A program made the translations under genes and the position numbers. Positions 1 through 5,392 of a stretch of 5,392 bases of DNA are shown piece after piece. The number at the start of each line of letters is the position of its first letter. Position 1 is the stretch's first letter. Origin of the DNA: Neptunomonas sp. (GTDB taxonomy: Bacteria; Pseudomonadota; Gammaproteobacteria; Pseudomonadales; Balneatricaceae); NCBI GenBank assembly GCA_004195305.1, contig SDWN01000658.1, forward strand, positions 1 to 5,392, given 5' to 3'. The notes under the pieces were generated by a model, which was not told the origin of the DNA, did no database searches, and was given only the letters and a program-made list of their open reading frames with translations.

Positions 1-2
1 GA

Positions 3-2630
3 TCAGCCGGTATTGCGCATCCCGGCAGAGATTCCGGTCATGGTGACCATCAGAGCCCGTTCGATGGTCTGATCGGGGCAGTTACGATCCCGTCGTAGCA
101 GCTCCGCCTGCAGGTAGTGCAACGGATCGATGTAGGGGTTACGGACCTGAATCGACTGCCGCAGCATCTCGTTATCGCTGAGCAGATGGCTGCTGTTTTT
201 TAATGCCGGGATCAGCTGCTGTGCTTGGCGTAGCTGTTGGCGTAGGGCGCTGCCCAGTGGGCGCAGTTTGGGGTCGACCAGGTGCTGTTCGTAATGACGG
301 GCGATGGCCGGTTCTGCTTTGGCCAGGACCATCTCCAACATCTCGATATAGGCGCGGAAGAACGGCCACTCATGCAGCAGTTCGCGCAACAGCGGCTGTT
401 GCTTTTGTTCGATCGTCTGCGCCAGCGCCAAGCCGCTGCCGAGCCAGGCGGGTAGCATCAGCCGGGTCTGGGTCCAGGCAAAGATCCAGGGAATGGCGCG
501 CAAACTTTCAACCCCGCCATCCTGTTTGCGTTTCGCGGGGCGACTCCCCAGCGGAAGTTTGGCCAGCTCCTGCTCGGGGGTTAGCTGGCGGAAGTAGGGT
601 ACGAACTCGGGCGTTTGACGGATCACTTTGACATATTGGCGATGCGACTCTGCGGCCATGCTGTCCATCAGTGCGCACCATTCCGGCTTGGCCGTGACCG
701 GGGGTACCAGGCTGGCTTCAAGCACCGCACCGGCATAAAGCTCCAGGTTGCGCACGGCGACCTCCGGCATGCCAAATTTATAGCGGATCATCTCCCCCTG
801 CTCGGTGACCCTCAGGCTGGCATCGACCGAGCCCGGTGGTTGCGACAGAATAGCGGTATGGCTGGGGCCGCCGCCACGACCGACAGTGCCGCCGCGGCCG
901 TGGAACAGCGTCAGGTCCACACCGTGCCGCTGGCACAGGCTTGCCAGTGCTTCCTGAGCGCGATACTGAGCCCAGGTGGCGGCCAGGGCACCCGCATCCT
1001 TGGAAGAATCGGAGTAACCGATCATCACCTCCTGATGGCCCGCACAATAGTCTTGGTACCAGTCGAGCTGCAGCAGTGTATCGATGCAGGCGGGTGCGTT
1101 GTCGAGATCCGCCAGGGTCTCGAACAGGGGGGCGATGCGGATGTTATAACCACTGCCGCTCTCTTTCAGGAGCAGCGCGACAGCCAGTACATCAGACGCC
1201 TGCGATGCCATCGAAATCACATAGCTGCCCAGTGATTGACGGTCGTGACGGCTAATCACCGCACAGGTATCGAGCACTTCCTGAACCTCTGCGCTGGGTT
1301 GCCAGTGCCTAGGTAAAAGCGGTCGTTTGCTGCTAAGCTCTCGCAGCAGATAGGTTTGCTTCTGTGCTTCCGTCCAGTCGCTGTAGCACCCCAGGCCATA
1401 ATAGACGGTGAGTTCGTCGAGTACCTGGGTATGGCGCTCCGCATTCTGGCGGATATCCAGTCGAACCAGACTCAGGCCAAAACAGGCGATACGTCGCAAG
1501 GTGTTTTTGAGACAACCCTCTGCAATCAGTTCCATGTTGCATTGACGCAATGAACGATCGCAGAGCAGCAGCGGTTGCAGCAGCTCTGCGTCCTCCAGAT
1601 AGGTGTCTTCGGGGGCGTGCCAGCCCTGATCGATGCAGGTTTTGGCCCAGTCACGGGTGACATTTAATTTTTGCCGCACCTGGCGCAACAGCTCCCGATA
1701 GGGTTCGCTGCAGGGACCCGTATGCGCCAGCAGTTCGGCGCTGGCGCGACTCATAGACAGCTCATGGAGCAGGTTGGAGATATCGCCCAGGAGCAGGTCG
1801 GCCGCCATCCAGCGCGCCAGTAGCAGTACCTCTTCGGTGACCTTAGCGGTGACGTTGGGGTTGCCGTCACGGTCGCCTCCCATCCATGAGCAGAATCGAA
1901 TCGGCGCCGCCGTATAGGGGAGCTGCTGGCCACTAACGCGTTTCAATTCGCGATCAAAGTGACGCAGGAAGGTGGGAATGGCTTCCCAGAGCGAGTTTTC
2001 GATCACAGCGAAGCCCCATTTTGCCTCATCGACCGGGGAGGGGCGTTCGCTGCGAATCTCGTTGGTGTGCCAGGCTTCGCTGATCAGTTGCTGCAGGCGT
2101 TCGCTGAGGTCGGTGGTGCGAGAGCTCAGCGGGTGCTCATGGTCCAGTTGCTCAAGCAGTTCCGCCATGGTTTCATATTTTTGAATAAAAGTACGGCGGT
2201 TGACCTCGGTGGGGTGTGCGGTCAGAACCAGGTCAATCTGCAGTGCGGCGGCCTTGCTGGCCAGGTGTTGCGGATCGATACCCGCTTCGATGATCTCATC
2301 GAATACCCGGTTCAGTGCCTGAGGGTCAGGTTTGGAAACCACCAGTGAATTACGACGACGAACCCGGTGGTACTCCTCGGCCAGGTTGGCCAGGTTTAAG
2401 AAATGCCCAAATGCCCGTGCCATCGGCACCAGTTCTGATGGCTCCAGCTGCTGTAGGGCATTGACCAGCTCGGCGGTATCGACCTCGCCCCGGCGAGCGG
2501 CCTTAGACAGGCGGATAATCGCTTCCAGCTTGTCGAGAAAGGGCTGTCCCTGATCGGTACTGATCGCCTGACCGAGTAGCTTGCCCAGTCGACGGACATC
2601 ATTGCGCAGTGGAGCCTGAAGATCCGTCAT
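3..2630 (-). CDS. ppc: Phosphoenolpyruvate carboxylase, complete
   Basis: Cytosolic enzyme that carboxylates phosphoenolpyruvate with bicarbonate to give oxaloacetate and phosphate, refilling the TCA cycle. The 875 residues match the usual bacterial length (E. coli about 883). Visible motifs in order: LVLTAHPTEVNRRT with catalytic His139; SWMGGDRDGNPNVT at 248-261; LVRLDIRQ with Arg394; EVMIGYSDSSKDAG with Lys544; the glycine-rich loop FHGRGGTVGRGGGP at 576-589 with Arg579 and Arg585; LRVTEQGEMIR; LRAIPWIFAWTQ; and the invariant C-terminus GMRNTG. Residues corresponding to the E. coli aspartate-inhibition site appear kept (Arg585, Lys771, Arg830, Asn873), so feedback inhibition by aspartate is expected. 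The ATG at 2630 has an AGGGAA ribosome site upstream. The gene begins 25 bp after the stop of the acyltransferase gene on the same strand, which suggests co-transcription. No frameshift or missing active-site residue was seen. The stop codon (positions 3-5) is at the window edge, so any terminator lies outside. Confidence 0.98.
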   Translation of the reverse strand: MTDLQAPLRNDVRRLGKLLGQAISTDQGQPFLDKLEAIIRLSKAARRGEVDTAELVNALQQLEPSELVPMARAFGHFLNLANLAEEYHRVRRRNSLVVSKPDPQALNRVFDEIIEAGIDPQHLASKAAALQIDLVLTAHPTEVNRRTFIQKYETMAELLEQLDHEHPLSSRTTDLSERLQQLISEAWHTNEIRSERPSPVDEAKWGFAVIENSLWEAIPTFLRHFDRELKRVSGQQLPYTAAPIRFCSWMGGDRDGNPNVTAKVTEEVLLLARWMAADLLLGDISNLLHELSMSRASAELLAHTGPCSEPYRELLRQVRQKLNVTRDWAKTCIDQGWHAPEDTYLEDAELLQPLLLCDRSLRQCNMELIAEGCLKNTLRRIACFGLSLVRLDIRQNAERHTQVLDELTVYYGLGCYSDWTEAQKQTYLLRELSSKRPLLPRHWQPSAEVQEVLDTCAVISRHDRQSLGSYVISMASQASDVLAVALLLKESGSGYNIRIAPLFETLADLDNAPACIDTLLQLDWYQDYCAGHQEVMIGYSDSSKDAGALAATWAQYRAQEALASLCQRHGVDLTLFHGRGGTVGRGGGPSHTAILSQPPGSVDASLRVTEQGEMIRYKFGMPEVAVRNLELYAGAVLEASLVPPVTAKPEWCALMDSMAAESHRQYVKVIRQTPEFVPYFRQLTPEQELAKLPLGSRPAKRKQDGGVESLRAIPWIFAWTQTRLMLPAWLGSGLALAQTIEQKQQPLLRELLHEWPFFRAYIEMLEMVLAKAEPAIARHYEQHLVDPKLRPLGSALRQQLRQAQQLIPALKNSSHLLSDNEMLRQSIQVRNPYIDPLHYLQAELLRRDRNCPDQTIERALMVTMTGISAGMRNTG

Positions 2631-2641
2631 AGTGGTACGTG

Positions 2642-2647
2642 TTCCCT
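2642..2647 (-). promoter_or_regulatory. Ribosome binding site of ppc
   Basis: On the minus strand AGGGAA lies 11 bases before the ppc ATG, inside the 25-bp gap after the upstream stop codon. The spacing is slightly long, but it is the only purine-rich Shine-Dalgarno-like stretch there. It shows ppc can be translated independently of the preceding gene, although the two are probably on one transcript. Confidence 0.55.
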
Positions 2648-2655
2648 GAGTGTGG

Positions 2656-3426
2656 TTATTGCGCCTTGTCCCTGTAGCCTTGCTTCATCTCAGTGCTGAT
2701 CACATTAAACAGCGGCTTGAGCAAGATGTTGATCTGCTTGATCACGAGGTTAACGTCCATTTTATAGGGGATACGTTTGCCGCGGTGCTCGATGGCACCG
2801 CCCACCGGGTGTAACTTACCCCCCAGCTTGCAGAAATGCTTAGCCAGGGAGGGCTCGGTCAGAATATACAGAGTTTCTATGTTGTTGATGCGGGCCATCT
2901 CCAGCAGACCCATATACAGCCCGATGGGGATGTAGGGGAATCGGGGTTGCTTATGAGTGCCGTAATCGGCTTCGGTGATGCTTGCCGGGAGCCCCTGGTC
3001 GCTAGGGCGACGTCTGTACTTACCGTGTATAGCGAGTCGCGAGACTTCGGCAATGGCGCTTCGATGCAGCTGGTCGGCGTTGGGCTCGCCCGGGTTCAGC
3101 ACCTTCGCGCAAGTGAGCTGGAAAGGCAGTAGCTCAGCGGGGGTGCTCGGGTTGGGCAGTATCATCCGGACACAGCCGACGTACTCGCCATTATTGACGT
3201 TTTGCAACAGGCAGTGGTGTGACTGGGCGTCAAAGCGGTCTGTTTCCATGCCCATGTCGTTGATGGGTTCCCACTCCAGTTCGCGGCAATAGACCTCATG
3301 GCGGAGACGGAAGGCCTGTTGCTGCAGTTCGGGCGTCAACGCCGGAAGGACACGGAAATAATTCTGAAACTGTTTATGGATGCGGGTGTAGTCGAGCATC
3401 CTGTTAAACTGTTCGAGCAGTGACAT
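2656..3426 (-). CDS. PEP-CTERM/exosortase-associated acyltransferase, LuxI/GNAT-like
   Basis: A 256-residue soluble protein resembling the exosortase-associated acyltransferase family (TIGR03694 type), which is related to N-acyl-homoserine-lactone synthases and N-acyl amino acid synthases of the GNAT fold. Seen in the sequence: AFRLRHEVYCRELEWE at 38-53 (Arg42, Glu44), corresponding to the LuxI N-terminal R-x-x-V-F region; an acidic segment ETDRFDAQSHHCL at 61-73 (Asp63, Asp66); VGCVRMILP at 83-91 with Arg87; and IAEVSRLAI at 125-133, matching the LuxI E-x-S-R motif (Glu127, Ser129, Arg130). The C-terminal third has IPIGLYMGLLEMARINN and a hydrophobic stretch at 226-244 that might touch the membrane. 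No signal peptide is visible. The family is expected to use an acyl-ACP or acyl-CoA donor, but its acceptor and product are not established, and nothing here settles them. The start has no strong Shine-Dalgarno sequence; Met10 is a less likely alternative. It precedes ppc by 25 bp and follows hemG by about 156 bp. No exosortase or LuxR gene is in the window. Confidence 0.82.
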   Translation of the reverse strand: MSLLEQFNRMLDYTRIHKQFQNYFRVLPALTPELQQQAFRLRHEVYCRELEWEPINDMGMETDRFDAQSHHCLLQNVNNGEYVGCVRMILPNPSTPAELLPFQLTCAKVLNPGEPNADQLHRSAIAEVSRLAIHGKYRRRPSDQGLPASITEADYGTHKQPRFPYIPIGLYMGLLEMARINNIETLYILTEPSLAKHFCKLGGKLHPVGGAIEHRGKRIPYKMDVNLVIKQINILLKPLFNVISTEMKQGYRDKAQ

Positions 3427-3445
3427 AGGGCGGTCTCGGCTGGCT

Positions 3446-3462
3446 CTTAACGTAACGTTAAG
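3446..3462. promoter_or_regulatory. Perfect 17-bp palindrome, candidate operator for the acyltransferase-ppc unit
   Basis: CTTAACGTAACGTTAAG consists of two perfect 8-bp arms (CTTAACGT and ACGTTAAG) around one central base. It ends 19 bases before the acyltransferase ATG. Symmetry of this size next to a start codon is typical of binding sites for dimeric repressors or activators such as TetR- or MerR-family proteins. The regulator is unknown and no regulator gene is in the window. It is AT-rich relative to its surroundings and has no U-tract, so it is a poor terminator candidate. No convincing sigma-70 -35/-10 pair was found around it, which leaves the promoter position open. Confidence 0.5.
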
Positions 3463-3499
3463 TTTGGTTTACTCTGCCCTATCTTTCCATAGAGAGAAG

Positions 3500-3543
3500 G
3501 TGAAACTGCGCGTTGATGGCGGATTTAGTGCCATTCGCTTCAC
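3500..3543. repeat. Imperfect nested inverted repeat (possible RNA stem-loop)
   Basis: Three nested complementary segments can pair: GTGAA (3500-3504) with TTCAC (3539-3543), GCG (3508-3510) with CGC (3536-3538), and ATGGC (3516-3520) with GCCAT (3530-3534), enclosing a 9-base loop. The unpaired bases are almost all on one side (bulges of 3 and 5). It would lie in the transcript 40-83 bases after the hemG stop and roughly 75 bases ahead of the acyltransferase start. There is no U-tract after it. It could be a processing or 3'-stabilising structure, or chance. Confidence 0.25.
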
Positions 3544-3582
3544 TCCCTGTTATTGATCGATGTGATCGTCCCATGGCGTTAG

Positions 3583-4923
3583 CTAATTATCCAGTGTTTG
3601 GGCCAGCTCATAGCCGTTCTGAATGCAGTCGGCGACTGAGATGCCATCACGCCAGTTGGCACGAAGGTGGATCCCCTGCAGCGGCGCCAAGGCATTGTCG
3701 ATCGCGTCCAGGCGCTGCAGATGTCCGAGTTGGTATTGCGGAATCGCTTGCGGCCAGCGGCTGATCTCGACCAGATCCGGCGCGCCCTCGATACCCAGTA
3801 GCGGGGTGATATCACGCAGCACCCGGCTGAGTAGCTCAGCATCGTCGACCGTAGCAGCTTCCGGGTTGAGGCCGCCACCGATAAAACAGGTCAACAGGTG
3901 GTGAGCATCGGGAGCCCGGTGGGGGAAAATACTGGAGGGGAATAGCACCCCGAGGGTTTCGACGCCGGTGCAGCGCGGGATCAGAAAGCCGAAGCCATCC
4001 AGCGGATGGCGCACCTGGGAGTGCTTGAACCCTAAGGATACAGAGGCGACTGTGGGGTATTCGATCGGCTCTAGCAGCGCTTTCAGGTCGGCGATATGCG
4101 GACTCAGAAGATCGGCGCAGGCATTAGCGGGCAGGGTCATAATTACCTCGTCGGCTTGCCACTGCTGGCTGTCACTTCCCGCCTGCCAGCGACCGTCGTC
4201 AAGTGGCTGAAGTTGGGTCACCTGAACCCCGGTGTGTAACTCGGCGGCGAGTTTCTCGGCCAGGGTATCGGTCAGATATTGCATACCGTCATCGAACGAG
4301 ATCATCCCGCCGGAGGGGCCTGCGCCACCGCGGTGTTTATGGAGCAGGGTCTTGACGATGGTGCCGATGATCATCGAGCGATAGTCGCGCTCCAAGGCGT
4401 ATACTTTTGAGGTGGCTGCGCGGGCTGACAGCTTATCCGGATCCCCGGCATAGACCCCTGAAATAAAAGGGTTGATGGCATAATCCAGAAACTCCTTACC
4501 CAATCTGCGTTCGACAAACTGGGCCACCGACTCCTCTTCAGGGGCACGGCCGATAAAAGGTTCGAGTAGCAGTCGCCACTTGCCAGCGGCCTTGAATAGC
4601 GGGGTGCGTATAAACGCGGCGGGACTCATCGGTAGCGGGTGTATCTGGTTATCTCGAAGGATAAAACGTTTGTGACTGGCCGAGTTGGCTTGAGTCGGCT
4701 CAAGTCCAAGGCTGTCGAAGAGTATTTTTAATGCCGGACGATTGTTGAGGGTTGAGTTGGGGCCGCGTTCGATCAGGTAGCCATCACGCTTGAGGGTGCG
4801 CATATTACCGCCCGCCTGATTCCTGGTTTCGAGCAGAGTCACCTGGTGGCCCTGTTGTTTTAGGAACCATGCAGTGGTTAGGCCGGAGATGCCTGCACCC
4901 AGAATTAAATATGAACGGCTCAT
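3583..4923 (-). CDS. hemG: Oxygen-dependent protoporphyrinogen oxidase (HemG/HemY, PPOX type)
   Basis: FAD-dependent oxidase converting protoporphyrinogen IX to protoporphyrin IX, the penultimate step of haem synthesis, normally peripheral to the membrane. This is the amine-oxidase-fold PPOX family (called hemY in Bacillus, also pgoX), not the flavodoxin-like E. coli HemG. With the chosen start it has 446 residues, close to the family norm. Seen: the dinucleotide-binding motif GAGISG at 9-14, the FAD ribose-binding acidic end Glu32, RNQAGGNMRT at 34-43 followed by ERGPNSTL at 52-59, NPFISGVYAGDPDKLSARAA at 151-170 (a PPOX hallmark), RWPQAIPQYQLGH at 389-401, and the C-terminal FAD-binding NWRDGISVADCIQNG at 423-437. 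The ATG at 4923 is preferred over an in-frame TTG at 4947, because TGAGGA lies 4 bases ahead of it and the GxGxxG motif then starts at the usual distance from the N-terminus. It is divergent from nudF and has its own likely promoter. Confidence 0.95.
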   Translation of the reverse strand: MSRSYLILGAGISGLTTAWFLKQQGHQVTLLETRNQAGGNMRTLKRDGYLIERGPNSTLNNRPALKILFDSLGLEPTQANSASHKRFILRDNQIHPLPMSPAAFIRTPLFKAAGKWRLLLEPFIGRAPEEESVAQFVERRLGKEFLDYAINPFISGVYAGDPDKLSARAATSKVYALERDYRSMIIGTIVKTLLHKHRGGAGPSGGMISFDDGMQYLTDTLAEKLAAELHTGVQVTQLQPLDDGRWQAGSDSQQWQADEVIMTLPANACADLLSPHIADLKALLEPIEYPTVASVSLGFKHSQVRHPLDGFGFLIPRCTGVETLGVLFPSSIFPHRAPDAHHLLTCFIGGGLNPEAATVDDAELLSRVLRDITPLLGIEGAPDLVEISRWPQAIPQYQLGHLQRLDAIDNALAPLQGIHLRANWRDGISVADCIQNGYELAQTLDN

Positions 4924-4927
4924 GAAG

Positions 4928-4933
4928 TCCTCA
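4928..4933 (-). promoter_or_regulatory. Ribosome binding site that fixes the hemG start
   Basis: On the minus strand TGAGGA sits 4 bases before the ATG at 4923. It falls inside the longer reading frame that would begin at a TTG at 4947, and that TTG has no comparable site ahead of it. This favours the shorter, 446-residue protein. Confidence 0.75.
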
Positions 4934-4936
4934 GTG

Positions 4937-4947
4937 TTGATAATCAA
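4937..4947. promoter_or_regulatory. Short palindrome TTGATAATCAA in the hemG leader
   Basis: TTGAT and ATCAA form perfect 5-bp arms around a single A. The element lies between the predicted transcription start and the ribosome site of hemG, so a protein bound there could block transcription. The half-sites equal those of FNR/CRP-type boxes, but the 1-base spacer does not fit the 4-base spacer of FNR. An AT-rich chance palindrome of this size is quite possible. Confidence 0.25.
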
Positions 4948-4958
4948 TAAATGCGCTA

Positions 4959-4986
4959 ACTATAAACATCGCGGCTGTTTATTCAA
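4959..4986 (-). promoter_or_regulatory. Likely sigma-70 promoter of hemG
   Basis: On the minus strand TTGAAT (4986-4981) and TATAGT (4964-4959) are separated by 16 bases; they match the consensus at 4/6 and 5/6 positions. Transcription would begin near 4952, giving a leader of about 29 bases that contains the TGAGGA ribosome site. It is read by eye only. Confidence 0.5.
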
Positions 4987-5013
4987 TCGCTGGGATACAA
5001 ACAAAGCGCGTGG

Positions 5014-5043
5014 TTGGTTCTGAGGCAGCAATCCGGCTATAGT
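5014..5043 (+). promoter_or_regulatory. Possible sigma-70 promoter of nudF
   Basis: TTGGTT (5014-5019) and TATAGT (5038-5043) are 18 bases apart. The -10 matches 5/6 and the -35 only 3/6. The predicted start near 5050 leaves a short leader of about 20 bases including the AAGGG ribosome site (5058-5062). It faces away from the hemG promoter, and the two -10 elements are about 75 bp apart. Confidence 0.42.
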
Positions 5044-5069
5044 TGAGCGAAGTTGTAAAGGGTGTGCTG

Positions 5070-5392
5070 ATGTCTCTGCTCAAGCCAATATTTAGCCGAT
5101 CTGATATAGAACTGCTCCAGCGTGAGCGGGCTTTTGATGGCTTTTTCAAACTGGATCGGCTGCGCTTACGTCACCGTCGTTTCGAGGGTGGCTGGACGGA
5201 GCCGTTGCAGCGTGAGCTGTTTATCCGCGATGATGCGGTCGCCGTGCTGCCTTATGATCCGGTCACCGATAGCCTGTTGCTGATCGAGCAATTTCGGGTC
5301 GGGGCACTGCTTGATGAGCGCAGCCCCTGGCTGCTGGAGCTGGTAGCGGGAATTGTCGAGCCGGGCGAGTCGGTAACCGACGTCGCCTACCG
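5070..5392 (+). CDS. nudF: ADP-ribose pyrophosphatase (Nudix hydrolase), N-terminal part, cut by window edge
   Basis: The first 107 complete codons of a Nudix hydrolase that, by family, splits ADP-ribose into AMP and ribose 5-phosphate with Mg2+. The protein begins MSLLKPIFSRSDIELL. It contains RLRHRRFEGG at 32-41 and ELFIRDDAVAVLPYD at 49-63, then LLIEQFRVGAL at 70-80 and WLLELVAGIVEPGES at 87-101. This order is characteristic of the NudF/TrgB subfamily, including the IEQFR segment. The Nudix box G-x5-E-x7-R-E-U-x-E-E starts at Gly94, with Glu100 in place; the sequence ends in the codon expected to give its Arg108, so the catalytic REUxEE part is outside. The ATG at 5070 has AAGGG (5058-5062) 7 bases ahead. 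It is transcribed divergently from hemG. In E. coli nudF heads a cluster with yqiB and cpdA; whether that holds here cannot be seen. Confidence 0.93.
   Translation, partial: MSLLKPIFSRSDIELLQRERAFDGFFKLDRLRLRHRRFEGGWTEPLQRELFIRDDAVAVLPYDPVTDSLLLIEQFRVGALLDERSPWLLELVAGIVEPGESVTDVAY

Larger units (their letters stand above)
3427..3582. other. Intergenic region between hemG and the acyltransferase gene
   Basis: This 156-bp gap separates two genes on the same strand. It holds the 17-bp palindrome near the acyltransferase start and an imperfect stem-loop at 3500-3543, but no clear intrinsic terminator (no GC-rich hairpin followed by a T-run on the minus strand) and no recognisable sigma-70 promoter. 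Read-through from hemG is therefore possible, and the gap is also long enough for an independent regulated promoter. Short open frames reaching into it look like chance extensions of the hemG antisense. Confidence 0.6.

Noticed and set aside
203..1255. Long plus-strand open frames (142, 206 and 104 codons) opposite ppc
   Set aside because: They lie entirely antisense to a strongly conserved ppc reading frame, their products are low-complexity or unlike known proteins, and GC-rich coding DNA commonly leaves the complementary frames open.
1959..2348. Plus-strand open frame of 129 codons opposite the ppc N-terminal half
   Set aside because: It is antisense to the conserved His139 and SWMGGDRDGNP regions of ppc, with no recognisable domain or ribosome site; treated as a shadow.
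3463..3582. Intrinsic terminator after hemG
   Set aside because: No GC-rich hairpin followed by a run of T on the minus strand could be found; the only stem there is interrupted and lacks a U-tract.
3513..3764. Plus-strand 83-codon open frame starting in the hemG-acyltransferase gap
   Set aside because: Two thirds overlaps the hemG C-terminus in antisense, and the protein shows no domain; no promoter or clear ribosome site was seen for it.
4924..4947. Longer hemG product starting at TTG 4947 (8 extra residues)
   Set aside because: The start is a rare codon without a ribosome site, while the ATG at 4923 has TGAGGA at good spacing and gives the normal distance to the FAD-binding glycines.
4937..4947. 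FNR binding box
   Set aside because: The half-sites fit, but the spacer is one base instead of four, so a standard FNR dimer site is not supported.

Overview
The window looks like core chromosome of an aerobic gammaproteobacterium with moderately high GC. PEP carboxylase reads as close to the Escherichia coli enzyme almost end to end. The other genes are an oxygen-dependent protoporphyrinogen oxidase, a NudF-type Nudix hydrolase, and an acyltransferase of a family found in species with the exosortase/PEP-CTERM system. That combination suggests an environmental, perhaps marine or sulfur-oxidising, gammaproteobacterium rather than an enteric one. This placement is inferred from family membership and is not proven by the sequence. 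No mobile element, CRISPR array, tRNA or rRNA was recognised.

Layout, in the direction of transcription: on the minus strand hemG (4923-3583) is followed after about 160 bp by a LuxI/GNAT-like acyltransferase gene (3426-2656). After only 25 bp comes ppc (2630-3), whose stop codon lies at the window edge. On the plus strand nudF starts at 5070 and runs off the right edge inside its Nudix box. The 146-bp gap between hemG and nudF is a divergent promoter region, with a plausible sigma-70 promoter for each side. The gap between hemG and the acyltransferase gene holds a perfect 17-bp palindrome (3446-3462), placed like an operator just ahead of the acyltransferase start, plus an imperfect stem-loop.

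How the genes relate: ppc supplies oxaloacetate (anaplerosis), hemG makes protoporphyrin IX for haem, and nudF hydrolyses ADP-ribose. These are ordinary housekeeping functions. The unexpected member is the acyltransferase. It keeps the charged residues typical of acyl-homoserine-lactone synthases, but it belongs to the exosortase-associated family, whose product is not established. It appears to be co-transcribed with ppc, with no exosortase, PEP-CTERM protein or LuxR-type receptor nearby. This pairing and the palindrome in front of it are the most interesting points in an otherwise conventional region.
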